This document shows, in pieces, positions 1 through 12,149 of a stretch of DNA of 64,000 nucleotides. A program made the position numbers and the translations under genes. Origin of the DNA: Rhopalosiphum padi (Eukaryota; Arthropoda; Insecta; Hemiptera; Aphididae); the NCBI RefSeq assembly GCF_020882245.1, contig NC_083597.1:45982152-46046151 (forward strand). Reading direction: 5' to 3'. Under the pieces are notes generated by a model, which made no database searches, had not been told where the DNA came from, and was given only the letters and a program-made list of their open reading frames with translations. Every line of letters begins with the position of its first letter. Positions within the stretch are counted from its first letter, which is position 1.

Positions 1-3000
1 GTTCCGGTTATACATTAATACAATATCACGTGTATTTGTTTTATATCCAGATTCGAGTTTCCACGGAATTTATAGGCGTAACCCTATAACCTCATAACCA
101 CTAAAAAACGTAAAATGTCCACTTGGGTGGCATAGATGGCAATATCGATTGGGTTCCCTGTAATAACTATTGTTTGATATTTTTTGAAATTTAAAATACA
201 TTAAATTCTATCCGATGAGAATCAACAGTAAATCGTAATATTAATATGTGTTTAATCGATATTTTTATGTTTGAACATGTATATATCTGTATGCAATACA
301 ATATAAGTACTTATTACTTACGTTATTTTTATTTATTTATTTTTTACTTTATACTGTATTATTATTGATAATAAAAAAAAAGTAACAATAACCTGTAATT
401 ATTAATATTATCATCATTAGCATCATCATCATTTGTGACTTTATAGCCGTCGGGGCGTAGGTACTGAGAATTCTATACCAACGGATAATTGCAAATTGGC
501 GATTAGAACCATCGCTTTCCATAATTTCTGTGTAAATAACATGTATGTACTTACCTATACTTTATACGTTATATCAAAAGTCGAGAACACGAGTGCCTAT
601 TGTTCAATACGTAATAATGCAGCTGATTGTGTGTATACATTAAGAGCGCGGAACCATTACGGCGTTTGATGATAATTTACTGCCATTGAAAGGAATAGGA
701 AATGTGGAAATTGATTTAGTTTGAGTTGTAGGTGTTTGATATTTATTATTTGCAACCAATTCTGAAATCGTATCGGAAAAAAATAATCCCATCGAATTCC
801 GTTGTAGATGATGTGTAGCGTAGTACTTTTCTGTTGATAGATATCTGATATTTTCGTATTGCACTGTTTATTTTTGATGTGTGTACTATATAACTGTCAA
901 TATTTTACTTTGTGAACAACACCAAACGTCATTATCGAAGTGTTTTATGGACTTAAGTTTTTTTTAATAAAATAATCTAAAAATATCATCAGATTTCGAG
1001 CAAAATCGTGTTAAGCAACTATGCATTTTATCACATGATATAATATATGATATATAGATAAATGTATCAGAAAATTAGTTGTTTTAAGTATTTTGTAACA
1101 TAAAATATTACACGCTTAAATTAAAATAAACAATTTTAAAATGTAATCGCCGTAGCGGATTTTCGGTACATCGCACTAGACCGATCCCAATACAGTGTAC
1201 TTTTATTTAAATATTGCATAGGTCCCACAAATTTAAGTACGCTCATGATCTACGCTTAACGATGTAATATATATTCTATCTACAGTAAGGTTTTACGCGA
1301 TACGCTGTGAATTAAAAAACTAGTCTTCGTAAGCATCTACTTTTAAACCTCTTCTATGGATAATATTAAATCCTTGAATATATTATTTTGTTTTGGTATA
1401 TTTTATTTAATAAAAACCAAAAACATTTTAGAGTTAACATGCTTGCCATTTGCATATTATAATATTATATAAAAGGTTTATAAGTTACTCGTGTCTGCGT
1501 ATGTATGATAAAATTTGAAGTTCGATAATCATTATTAAATATTAAGACAATAATGTATAAATGATCATGCTCACACTAGTCCAACGCTCTAATCTTTTTT
1601 TAAAGTTCATTTACAATTTAATATGCATATCATATGTTAAGATAGTCATAGGTACATGATAATTCAAATAATGGAGGAGATGATACTAAAAAATCTTTAG
1701 AATTTAAATTATAGGCATATTTTTATAATTTTAAGGCCACAGGAAATATTTTTTTATAAATATATTAACTTATAGGTAGGAACTATTTATAAAAAATAAA
1801 ACCAGTTTTGTGTCGATTAGAATATTTTTTTCTTGATCTATCGCTTATTTTTTAGCGCTAACTAAGTATTTTATAATGTATTAGAATGTGCACAAAAAAA
1901 ATATTGTTGTCTGAAGAACACGAAATTTCTGACAAAGATATCATGATTTAAAAAAAAAATACATACATTTTGCGGCTGCTTTTTTACCCTACAGGGTTTA
2001 ATCTGCGATAAACTAGTCACGATATTTTTAACCTACTTAATCATTTTAATGTTTTATAAATATATTTTGATATATCAGGAGGGGAGATCCTATTTAATAT
2101 CGACGTTAACTTGATTCTTTGGTCATACTTAAGTATATATTTTTAGAATTAATTATAATTATATATTTATATATTAGGTATATTTTAAAAGCAATATTAA
2201 AGTAATTATATCTATGTTATTAGTATTGAGCTAAATCTAAGGGAAAAATAATGACAAAATTGATTAGACAAAAATTCCAGATCTCCAGAGTAAATAAATA
2301 TTCGTCTAATTATTATAAAAAAAATTAATTGAAATGTGTAGTCTTGTAGTTGAGATAAAGTTCTATGGAATTAATATTAATATATGCCACGAAAAATAAC
2401 AACGTACGTATATACAAGTGTGGTACCTGTATCCTAACTTAACTTATTAAATTCATCAAAAACTAAAAAAATACTACGTAAAAGTTACTAGTAATTAATG
2501 ATGGACAAATCATAAATATCATAGTAGTCACAGAGATAACAATGTACAAATAAGGATTCATAAATGCATATAGATAGTTATTTTTTTTAAATATCATAAA
2601 TTCAGATGTCAAACGAGAAATCCAATTATTAGCCACATTTGTCATATTTTTTGACATTTTTGATTTAGAATCCAATAACCATAAACGACTTCACGACAAG
2701 ATATATACAGTATAACTTTACTTAAAATTGATTAAATTATGTAATATATATACAGAGTAATTTACCAAGCATTATGTATGTGTATTTTTACACATCAATT
2801 AAGCATTTTCACTGAATCTGATATTCAAAATATTTTTAAGTACCTAAATACCAAAAAAGTATAATTTTCAAATACTTCTTTTATTTTGTATAGCATTTAA
2901 AGAGTATCAAACTCTAGAGATATATTATACAAACCTATTTTTTTCAAATGAAAGTTATTAATTTTTACTGGAAATCGTAAAGCAGATGGTTTTTTATTTA

Positions 3001-4380
3001 TATTTAAATTGCCCAATTGTACTAGTTCTTGTTGAGTACATAATTATTTTTTAATGTTTTATGAATACAAATTAAAATTCGAATCAATGTTTTCTGAACT
3101 AGATATCACTTATTAGTATTACTTAATGTTATATTAATTATGATAGTACTTAATAATGATTAATAGCTTGTATAAAATATAAAAAATAAACTTTTAAAAT
3201 ATTTAATATAGTACATATAACTTATTAAACACGATCAATCATAGGTCTAATAATTTTTAAGTTTATTATCAAGCATTATAATATATACTCAGTATGGTAA
3301 AGTACATACATACTGTTTAAAAACTTATTGAGTTTATATAACTTAAAAGCTAATTGTTCGAATTTTAATTTTAATATACATAGAAAAAAACATTTGCTTT
3401 ACAATTTTCAGTAAAAATGGACCTTTCATCTAAAAAAAAGGTTTGTCACACCATAGCCCATAGGATATTGTTAAATGATATAAATTATATTTACAAGTTA
3501 TAAAAATTAGAAGTTGAATAAATGCAGTTAAATATATTAAAATAAATTTATAATTAGTAAATTATATATTTTAAATGATAAAAAAGGAGTGTATATATAT
3601 TACAATAAATAATTTAATATATGTTTAGAATAAAATAGAAAGGTAATAAAATGGTTAAAATTAAATGAAAAACTTTAAAAAAATTAATTAATAATTAGTG
3701 CTCCAGTAAAGTCATGCTAGAAATCTTTACATCATGGACTTATTAGGTAAGTAATCTAATTAATATAACATTTATGTGTATTGATGCATGTGCAAATTTA
3801 ATTTATATTGCCAAGTGTTAAAAACCGTTGTAACTATAAAATAACAACTACGTGCCTCGGTGCTTAAAACTGAAATATTTAAAAAAAATTACGTTAAATT
3901 ATGTTTATATAATTAAATAATTATTAATCATGTATAACCGATGGTAATTATCCTATATTATTCACAGCCTTGAGTAAATTGGACTGTAATGCATTTTAAA
4001 AACACTAATGAATTTAAAATGTTTAGCAATTAAATCAAATACAACAGGTTATCTTATGTATGAAGTTGTAAAGTAATTATAAGTATATTAAATTGATTGA
4101 TGACAGTAAAATATTCTAAACCAGTAGCTGGCCAAATATAATAGTCATATATAATGTAGTTTTTTTATAATATATTAAATGTTGAAACATATTTCCAATG
4201 AAAGATAAAATATGGATAATGAATGTTACTGTTTCAGAAGACAAATTGTAATTGTATCACCTGCAAATCCGAGCAAAAATATTTATCCACTAAAAACGAT
4301 CATACAATTTAATCCATCATTACCCAAAGTATCAAATAAATTAAAATTTTCGATGTTATTATACATATGTTATCATTTTA
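1..4380. other. AT-rich non-coding DNA, no gene seen
   Basis: Long A and T tracts and dense stop codons in all frames. The two short open frames here (minus strand, 640-864 and 2463-2675) show no recognisable motif and are within chance length. A slightly GC-richer stretch at about 1145-1200 has no further structure. Nothing else could be supported. Confidence 0.6.
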
Positions 4381-4740
4381 AATTCTGAGTGGATTGACAA
4401 ATGTATTGATTTTACATTAATGTGATTTTTTGTTTGTTTTTATGTAAGTGTACAGTGTGTACACGGTTTATAAAAGAAATATTTTTTGAGCTATTTATAG
4501 ACATTTTAGTTTTTTTCTAAATATTTCAAAAAAAAAATCAATCAAAAACTTTAAAAATGTAATACAAGGTTACTCATAAGTTTTTATTATAGCTATTTAG
4601 AATAAAAAAGCCATATTTGCTCAGAATCGTTTTTTTGTAATCGATGATTTATCATTGAATTCAAATTTAACACATAATATATTACGTTGACATACTTAAT
4701 AATGAAGTACACTCGATACCATAGAGTATGAATATACATA
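4381..4740 (+). repeat. Repeat family R, short copy (MITE-like)
   Basis: The left end carries ATTCTGAG (4382-4389) and the right end its inverse CTCAGAAT at about 4620-4627, so the copy has short imperfect terminal inverted repeats about 245 bp apart. The interior shares a GAGCTATT...TTTAATACAA-like stretch with the longer copy at 8.3-9.2 kb. After the right end comes a tail (GATTTATCATT..., AATTTAACACAT) that also follows the right ends at 27.46, 52.76 and 58.58 kb. It looks like a deletion derivative of the longer copies. No coding capacity is seen. Boundaries are approximate and no target-site duplication was identified. Confidence 0.5.
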
Positions 4741-7700
4741 CTATACAACAGAATGGTTATCATCTTTTTCTCATTTTAAGATATATCAAAATATTTATAT
4801 AAATCATAAAATATATATAAAATATATAAAGAATATTTTATTTAATATTTCTTAATTCTGATTTGGAATTAAGAAATTCAATTAATAATTGAATATGAAA
4901 ACATTTATAAATTTCGTTATTATATTTCTTAATTATTAGCTACATGACTTGCAGTGTTAACATTTAAAAAAAAATGTTTTATAAATCAATAAATATTATA
5001 AATTAATTATTATATTTATAAGTACTCAACAAATTTCAACATTTTTCACCGGATTATTTTTCGTTTAAATAGTTCTACAATTTTATCTCTTATCCCATAA
5101 TACTTTATCATAATTATATTAAAATTTAAAGATCCTAATCTATTGACTACCTATTTTTATAAAATTTGGTTATATTGTTTAAAGGATTGATCTATTTACA
5201 TACGATTATTATCTCTAACTATGTATATAATATATATATATATATATGTGTGTGTATGTGTGTGTGTGTGTGTGTGTGTATAAATATATTATACATGCGT
5301 TGACTTCAAATAATTAATTAAATATTCTGATTTATTGATATTTATAATCTATGCAGTATGCACATATGCAGTTGGGTCTTTTAGAACCAAAATATCTAAT
5401 GATTGTAATTCAATAGTTATTACAGTTAAATTATTCATATAGGTACTTAAGTTAACTTAAACAGTATTGTATACGATCATATGTAATGTTTTCATTTATA
5501 TTTTCATTATAAGCAATAGTATATGAATATTAATAACTAATAAAAGTTAAATAAAGTTATTTATGGTTGTATTTATTTATAATTTATGAAATACTCTACC
5601 GGTATATTAAGTATCAATATATGCATTTGTTCAAACATTTAAAACCAGTTAAAAATGTATAGTAAAGTTATTCATTTTTAAGGAAAAATATATTCGTAAC
5701 TTGTAATAATTATATGTATAAAAAAAATATATTTAAAAGAATAGGCACAATATAGAATACCATTAACAGTTATCCTTTATAAATTTAGATATATACTATA
5801 TAGGTATCGTTAAATTTATTCTGATATTAACTAAAACAAAACAGCAATATTTCTCATTGTCATACAATTTAACTAGTTAGGTATGTTACACGTGTGCGAG
5901 AGAAATATCTGAAATATGAATACTTTGTTCTCTTAACGTGTTTGTGGTTATATACTTATTTAGTTTGTTTTAGTTACGGTGTATAAAACCGTTAAATTCG
6001 CAAGTGATGAAACACTGCTTATTAATATAATAACAGTCGTTACGAGAATATGTTTTTCATTTTATAGCAACTTATACCACATTAAATTGATTTAGGTTCT
6101 GTTTTTCCATGTCCTAAGTATAAGGTACGATATAAACATACTACAGAGTACCTACTATAATATATAACTAAGTACAGACTGTAGTATACGAGTAGATACC
6201 TACAGAATAAAACCACATTTATTCTTCCCGAAGTTGGTCTACAACAATGAAGCTTTAACATTAAGAATTATTACATTAATCATTATTGGATGATTCGTTG
6301 ACTAATTGAGTGGTTGTACGATTCAGCCTTTATAACACTATCGTGTATCAATCGAACGTTAGCTCATATTTTAAATATTGCAGCACTACAGCAGTGAATA
6401 TCACCGAGATTAGGAATTCTGTTTTTTTTTTTTGTTTTAATTATTTCAATATCCGTGAATATTATTATCTGTTTTATATACGTTGAATATTTAGTATAGT
6501 TATGATTAACAATAATATGTAATAACCAGTTTTCATTACATTATTATAATATTATTTACGCATCGCAATTAATAGATGTCCCGTCATTCCGACGAAATAA
6601 TTTCGACACGTGTCAAATAAATGCAATCGTTTTTAACGAACAGAAATTTGAGGCATGTGACATTTCGACTCATATATTATTTTGATACCACAATATAAAG
6701 GTACAAGTTGATTTCAACGCAAAACAAAAAAAAAAAGAAAATTAAATAAAATTTTTAATTATTATATTATGTCCTGAATTTCTTAGCCCAATACCCATTA
6801 AACGTTCCTCAAACTAATTAATGCTATAGTTTATTCGTGTGTCACAAACGTTTTTTATACGTACCTACCAAAATACCGTCAAAATTATTTTCTATTCACA
6901 CATATAATGTTAATTTTTAACTTTTAAAACTCTATAAATAATTCTAATTTTTTTATATGATAACTTAACCAGATTAAAATCACTGATTTAATATTATAAA
7001 CGGTTCTTATTTAATATTAGGATGATCATGTTGTCGTATATTTTTATTTTTTTTTGTATAATTACAAAAAATCTACTCGGAGCCCAAACTTGAAACTATA
7101 ATTATTAATAAATAAATAAAAAATAAAAAATAGGTGCAAAGTATTTGATGTATAATATAAAACATTATTTATCATTATCATATTTATATATAGGTAGGTT
7201 AGGTTAGGTATATTAAACTATTTATAAAACTTTAAATTGCGCGCAATACCTTGAAACACTTTGTCGGTCGTGAAGTTGCTTATAACTTATAACCACAATA
7301 TATAGATATCGGGTTTTTTTTTTTAAATTTCGTGTCGAAAGTGATGGCTGATATTCACTTTATATACAGCTAGAGTGCATCAGAATTATCTGACATATTC
7401 AATAAATATTATAAAAATGACAAATTATTAGCATCTCTTATATTTATGTAATTAAAATATATCTTTTTTTAAATAAACACTACTACATTTCACAATATGA
7501 TTGACTAATTATGATCATTATTAAAATGTAATTTTATGTCAACAACATTATAATAATATAATATATATAGAGAGAACGTTTAACCCTCATTTTGAATAAT
7601 GATTAACTGAAGAATGATAGATATAACAATATACTTTTTGTATTTTAACGTGTAATATTGTATAAGATATAATATAGTGCGTGTATATGCGATATTTATA

Positions 7701-8280
7701 ACAAATTGTATTGTTGTACCCATAACCCATATATTAGCTTTTACAGCTCATTCCTGTGGTTTATATTTCGTATTCAACATAGTTATGTATAAAGTGTAAC
7801 TGGTGGGTTAATTCTTTTTTCATGTAACTTGTTATTTTATTTTAACGCATTTTCTTATCATTAATAAACTTTTACAGATTGTATAATTTTTAACAAAAAA
7901 AAATATATTTATATTTATTATATGTATTACTTATTGTATTTTTGTTAAATACAGAATATTGTAAATAATAATAAAAATAAATTTATATTTAATGTGATAT
8001 ACGATTTATTTAGTCAAAATATTAATTAAAAAGATTACATTTCCATGAATTTCAGTATTTATTTAAATTATAAACTAAAAATAAGTACCTGTGATAGGAT
8101 CAGATCGATTATTTCATCGAACGTAATTTTATAGCCATAAATCTAGTCTGGATTTTATTCAATATTTCTGAGTTAACTGTACCTAACACATAAAAACCTT
8201 TAAAGATCTGATGAAACCTGAATGTTTTTTTCTCAAAATTTGAATTATCTACCCGAAACCCTTATTATTTTGGAATTTTG
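4741..8280. other. AT-rich non-coding DNA, no gene seen
   Basis: Contains a compound TA/GT microsatellite at 5224-5284, an A-tract with AAAT units near 7108-7131 and a T9 tract near 7315. The only open frame of note, plus strand 8222-8455, runs into the next repeat copy and has no family motif. No RNA gene or regulatory site could be supported. Confidence 0.55.
5224..5284. repeat. Compound microsatellite (TA)n(GT)n
   Basis: An AT dinucleotide run at 5230-5247 passes directly into GT dinucleotides to 5279, with a single GTAT interruption near 5253-5257. Purine-pyrimidine alternation runs the whole length, which is the kind of tract that can adopt Z-DNA or cruciform forms and varies in length between individuals. 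Confidence 0.95.
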
Positions 8281-9175
8281 GATTCTGAGCGAGGCGGTAA
8301 GATGTATTAATTTCACAATGATTTGTTTTTTTCTGTTTGTCATCACTTTTTGGTACAATACAAATGTTTGGATTTTCCAAAATGAGGTTTTATTTCTAGT
8401 AGCAATAATTGGATTAAGTTGGTGCTTAAAGGGGTTGAAAGTAAAAATTTCCTAATACATTTTTTTATAATCGGTAAAAACAAAATAAAATAAAATAAAA
8501 AAAATTAGGAAAAACGGGTAATTATTATACACAAATCCAATTTTTGGCAAAACCAATTTTATTTTATTGGTGTAGCTCAAAAACGAATAACTCTAGATAC
8601 TTGAAATTTTCAAATATTTATATTATAATTTCCCATTTATAATAAATATGTCTAATATTATTGTTGAGCTATTAATAGGTAAGAGAAAATTTTCAATTAT
8701 TTTTTTGGTTTTTTTTTTTTTTTATAAATGTGACATTTATATCACTGGGTTAAAACTCTTGAAAATTTAATACAACATCGCATGTAAATTGTTCTTTTAT
8801 TTTTATAAACATATATAAAGGCAATTATTTCTCATAAACAAGTACAAATTTGGATGAAATTATTCGTTTAAATGATAAATAACAATGTTAATTATTTTGT
8901 TTTGATTTAAAAACACTATTTGTAAGAAAGATGGTATTCAATTTTGAGTTAATAAGCTTATGTCATATGGTGTAAATATAAATTATTATAATAACAAATT
9001 AAATACTAATATTATAATAAATATCATACTTTTGGAAAAATTATATCAAACTACCGTATTATTAAGAGTATAAATTACTTTAATAACCATATTATCACGA
9101 AATAAACTTAGTTATATAAGCTGATACTGCCTCTGTTTAGAAACGATTTTCGTATAACAATCAATAATAAACATA
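8281..9175 (+). repeat. Repeat family R, long copy A
   Basis: Starts with GATTCTGAGCGAGGCG (8281-8296) and ends with the degenerate inverse CTCTGTTTAGAAACG (9131-9145), followed by the shared tail TTTTCGTATA. It lines up by eye along its length with the copy at 26.3-27.5 kb: shared landmarks in order are TCACTTTTTGG, AAAATGAG, ATTGGAT, a GTAAAAA(T/G)TTCC block, ACACAA, a T-rich run, GAAAATTTAATACAA and ACTTTAATA. Divergence is substantial, so the copies are old. The open frame at 8222-8455 overlaps the left end and is not conserved in the other copy, so it is not counted as a gene. Probably a non-autonomous DNA transposon. Confidence 0.6.
8482..8500. repeat. (AAAAT)n microsatellite
   Basis: About four AAAAT units inside repeat copy A, followed by an A-run. 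Confidence 0.8.
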
Positions 9176-10204
9176 AAATTAGTTTTAATTTATTTTTTAA
9201 ATTAACTGATTTTAATCTAGACAAGTAACAACTATTTGAATGGACTACGTTGCGCCTAATATTAGCAATAGTCAATATTTATACCATGATAATATTTTAT
9301 AAGATGATACAATATTTTAAGAAATATCTTATAAAAATAAATACTTACATAGTTTTTAAATTAAGTTTTTACTTTATTTAACACCCATATAAACCCATGA
9401 AATTATTGACACTACTCAAATATTTGTATGTATTATAGCAGTGTATGAACACCTAAATATAACCAGCATCTGAACCAAAATAAACTTTCGAATGAAAAGA
9501 TACACTTGGAATACTATTTATCAACCAATAGACATTTTAAAGGCCACGTAATATTTATATTTATTTCACAAATGTAAGATATTCAGAAATGCAATATTTT
9601 ATTTCAAAATTGATAGCATCAATATAACATTTTTGGAATTTATTGATGATTAATTTAATTATGAACTATTAATTTTACAGTCATTGTGTATGTAACTTGG
9701 TATGAAATTAAAACCATTAGCTATATCTAGGCTAATATCTATTTTATATAGATTATTTTATATTATAATAGTCGTAAATGACTAAAATAATCGAGATCGA
9801 TTACAAAAACTAAAATATACATACATTTAAGCATAGTTAAATAATTCAACAAGTACAGCCAAATTATTCAATCAGGTCAGTGATAAATATCACAACATAG
9901 AAACTTATTTATACCAAACGAAATTAAAAATTACGACATTTTAGTTACAAAACCTGTTATTTTTAACGTATTTTTCATTTTTTTGGTACATGCGGGTGAT
10001 TTTATTTGTGCGTAGAATGATAAATTGTGTATTCATATTCACGGTGATCATACATTTTATCTTCTAATATTTTATAGTGGCTTATAAAATTATTCTTCAT
10101 AATAATTACTATCCCCTCACGTGAAACAAATGTTAGTACCTAAGCCACTATACGTGCTCAGAAATTTGATTAAATAATAATAATAATATTCATCGTTGGA
10201 CTTA
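9176..10204. other. AT-rich non-coding DNA, no gene seen
   Basis: No open frame above background, no inverted repeat of note and no RNA motif were seen. It lies downstream of the candidate splice donor on the minus strand at 10205, so it would be intron if that reading is right. Confidence 0.5.
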
Positions 10205-10570
10205 CACTACTCGTTGTATCGTTGTATTTCGCATCTCAAACTTCAATAACACCACAAGGTCTTGCTTGAAATATTTTTCAAATTATCTAAACGTCTGGCG
10301 ATAAGACTATAAAATACACTTGATTAAAAATAAAACACCCACACGGAACCAATGCGAAACCGCCTAGCTCGTGTACACACGATACAACTGATCAACAATT
10401 CAAATTGAATTCAAAATTATTCTTTAATTTTAGACGAATGGCTCTCCCCCTGCCACCATTTGCAATTCAACGCTATTTGCTGCTATAGCATACAGCGGTC
10501 TGCGACCGGTTTCACGTTTTCAAGTTCGTCAGGATTCACGTTGTTGATTTGCCATTTTCCCGTATAATAA
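10205..10570 (-). promoter_or_regulatory. Candidate minus-strand promoter and first exon
   Basis: This patch is clearly richer in G, C and CpG than its surroundings, most of all at 10437-10560. On the minus strand an arthropod-initiator-like TCAGT lies at 10391-10387. A consensus splice donor GTAAGT (10205-10200) follows about 185 bases downstream, after a short ATG frame that stops just before it. Initiator-like pentamers and GTAAGT both occur by chance, and no matching acceptor or downstream exon was identified. A conserved non-coding element or enhancer would look the same. This is an inference from composition and two short motifs. Confidence 0.22.
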
Positions 10571-11820
10571 ATCACTACACATTAACACCACAGCTGACTA
10601 TTTCATATTTATAATAATTATTATGTATAATAAATATTGTATTGGAATTTCGATTTTAAGTTTTTTATTATCTTTATTATTTTTAAGTTATATGTATGAT
10701 ATATGTACCTATTAGGTATAATTATATTATTGTAGTAGTCTGTTTCTACGTCTGATTTTTTGTTTAATTTTGATCCTTAAAATACCTATTAGTGTATATT
10801 TAAAAAAGTTGCCACAAAATAGTAGGGAATATAAAAGCGGATGTAGGTACCTATAATTCGATTGATAACGATTTCAATAATTTTAGTAGAACGAATAGTA
10901 TTTTAAGGAAGGAATTCAATGTCACTCAGTATCATATCACGTTGTAGGAAATAAATAATAATACATAGTTTGGTGCCAATATATAGCTATAAACGGAACG
11001 AAAGAATAATTATTTTGACTCAACGAAAATAATAACGTTACACTCTATAATTGTAGATCTATAGCTTATTATAAATAATATGGAGGGTTACGATGTTTAA
11101 CGTTGACCCATATTTAGTAAAATAATATCAGTTATTATTATTGCAATGATACACAGACTAGATTATTGAAATTGATAAAGGTAAAACCTCAACATATTAA
11201 ATATTGGACATCACAAAAAAAAAAAATTGTAAATAACAAAAATACAAATCTATTTTTTACTGTTGTTGACAGTAAGATACTATTATTAAGATAATAATAT
11301 TAAACAAATTTTCTGTTCTTCATCGCGTGTAAATGTGTAATGTCTAAGAAATGCAAAATACTTAGACGATATTCCTAGAATGCTTGGATTTAAAATTTAG
11401 ATACCTAGGTCAACTGTGTAGATAATTATGCATATACGTACATTGAAATAGGTGTATTCAAAATCAACTATATTGTATGAGTGTATAATTTATTATTAAC
11501 ACTTTAAAAACGGTTCGGGCAATTTTATTAGAGACTAGATTTTAATGGAAAATTCTACGTATTTGTGTATTGATCATTAAGTATAAAAAAAATAATTGTT
11601 TGTTAGCACAATAACAAAATAATTCTTGTGTTAGATATTTCAAGTAATAACGATGAAATATATTTATATTTAAATAAAATCACTATATTAGATGGTGTGA
11701 AACAATGAAAAAACGCTTGCCAAGTCAGAGATCGGCATGTAAACTTTCTTGATTTCCAATTTTAGAAATTTATTAATTGTATGTAATATGTATGTACATA
11801 ATGTATTTTATTTTCATTTT
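10571..11820. other. AT-rich non-coding DNA, no gene seen
   Basis: Upstream side (minus strand) of the candidate promoter patch. There are only A/T tracts, such as the A-run near 11215-11225, and no coding frame. Confidence 0.55.
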
Positions 11821-12149
11821 CATTTAGTGAGATAGATCTCTGAAACCGGAGAGCAGATTTTGTTGTTTGGGGTCTTCTTAGATTCACATTGGCTAGGAGA
11901 AGTGCAGTGAAGATTTTCAGAATATTATGTTTTATAGTTAATTCATTACAAAGCTTCAAAAAAAAAATTAAAACACATTTTATTGGGCGTTTTTTATGTT
12001 TTTCAGCTTTATAGCTTTGTAGAGAGTTAACGATTAAAGATAAAGTTCTGAAAATCTTCACAGCATTTCTCCTAGCCAATTTTAATATAACAAGATACCA
12101 AATAACAAAATCCGTTCACCAGTTTCGGTAATATACCACGCTAAATGAG
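11821..12149. mobile_element. Fold-back (long inverted repeat) element
   Basis: The two halves are imperfect reverse complements around a centre near 11983. The best-matched arms are 11891-11922 and 12046-12077, identical at 30 of 32 positions. Pairing continues inward, where ACAAAGCT (11948-11955) matches AGCTTTGT (12013-12020), and outward, where CATTTAG (11821-11827) matches CTAAATG (12141-12147). An RNA read through it would fold into a hairpin of roughly 140 bp per arm with gaps. The 105-codon open frame on the minus strand (11762-12079) is a by-product of the palindrome: its two halves show the same KIFRT/KIFTA motif. No transposase and no clear target-site duplication were seen. Confidence 0.8.

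Noticed and set aside
5224..5284. TA/GT tract as a regulatory Z-DNA element
   Set aside because: An ordinary compound microsatellite; nothing nearby supports a regulatory role.
7192..7210. GGTTAGGTTAGG resembling the insect telomere unit
   Set aside because: Only about two units, in a region full of TAGGTA words; not a telomeric array.
11762..12079. 105-codon minus-strand open frame
   Set aside because: It is generated by the two arms of the fold-back element; its halves repeat the same KIFRT/KIFTA motif and match no protein family.
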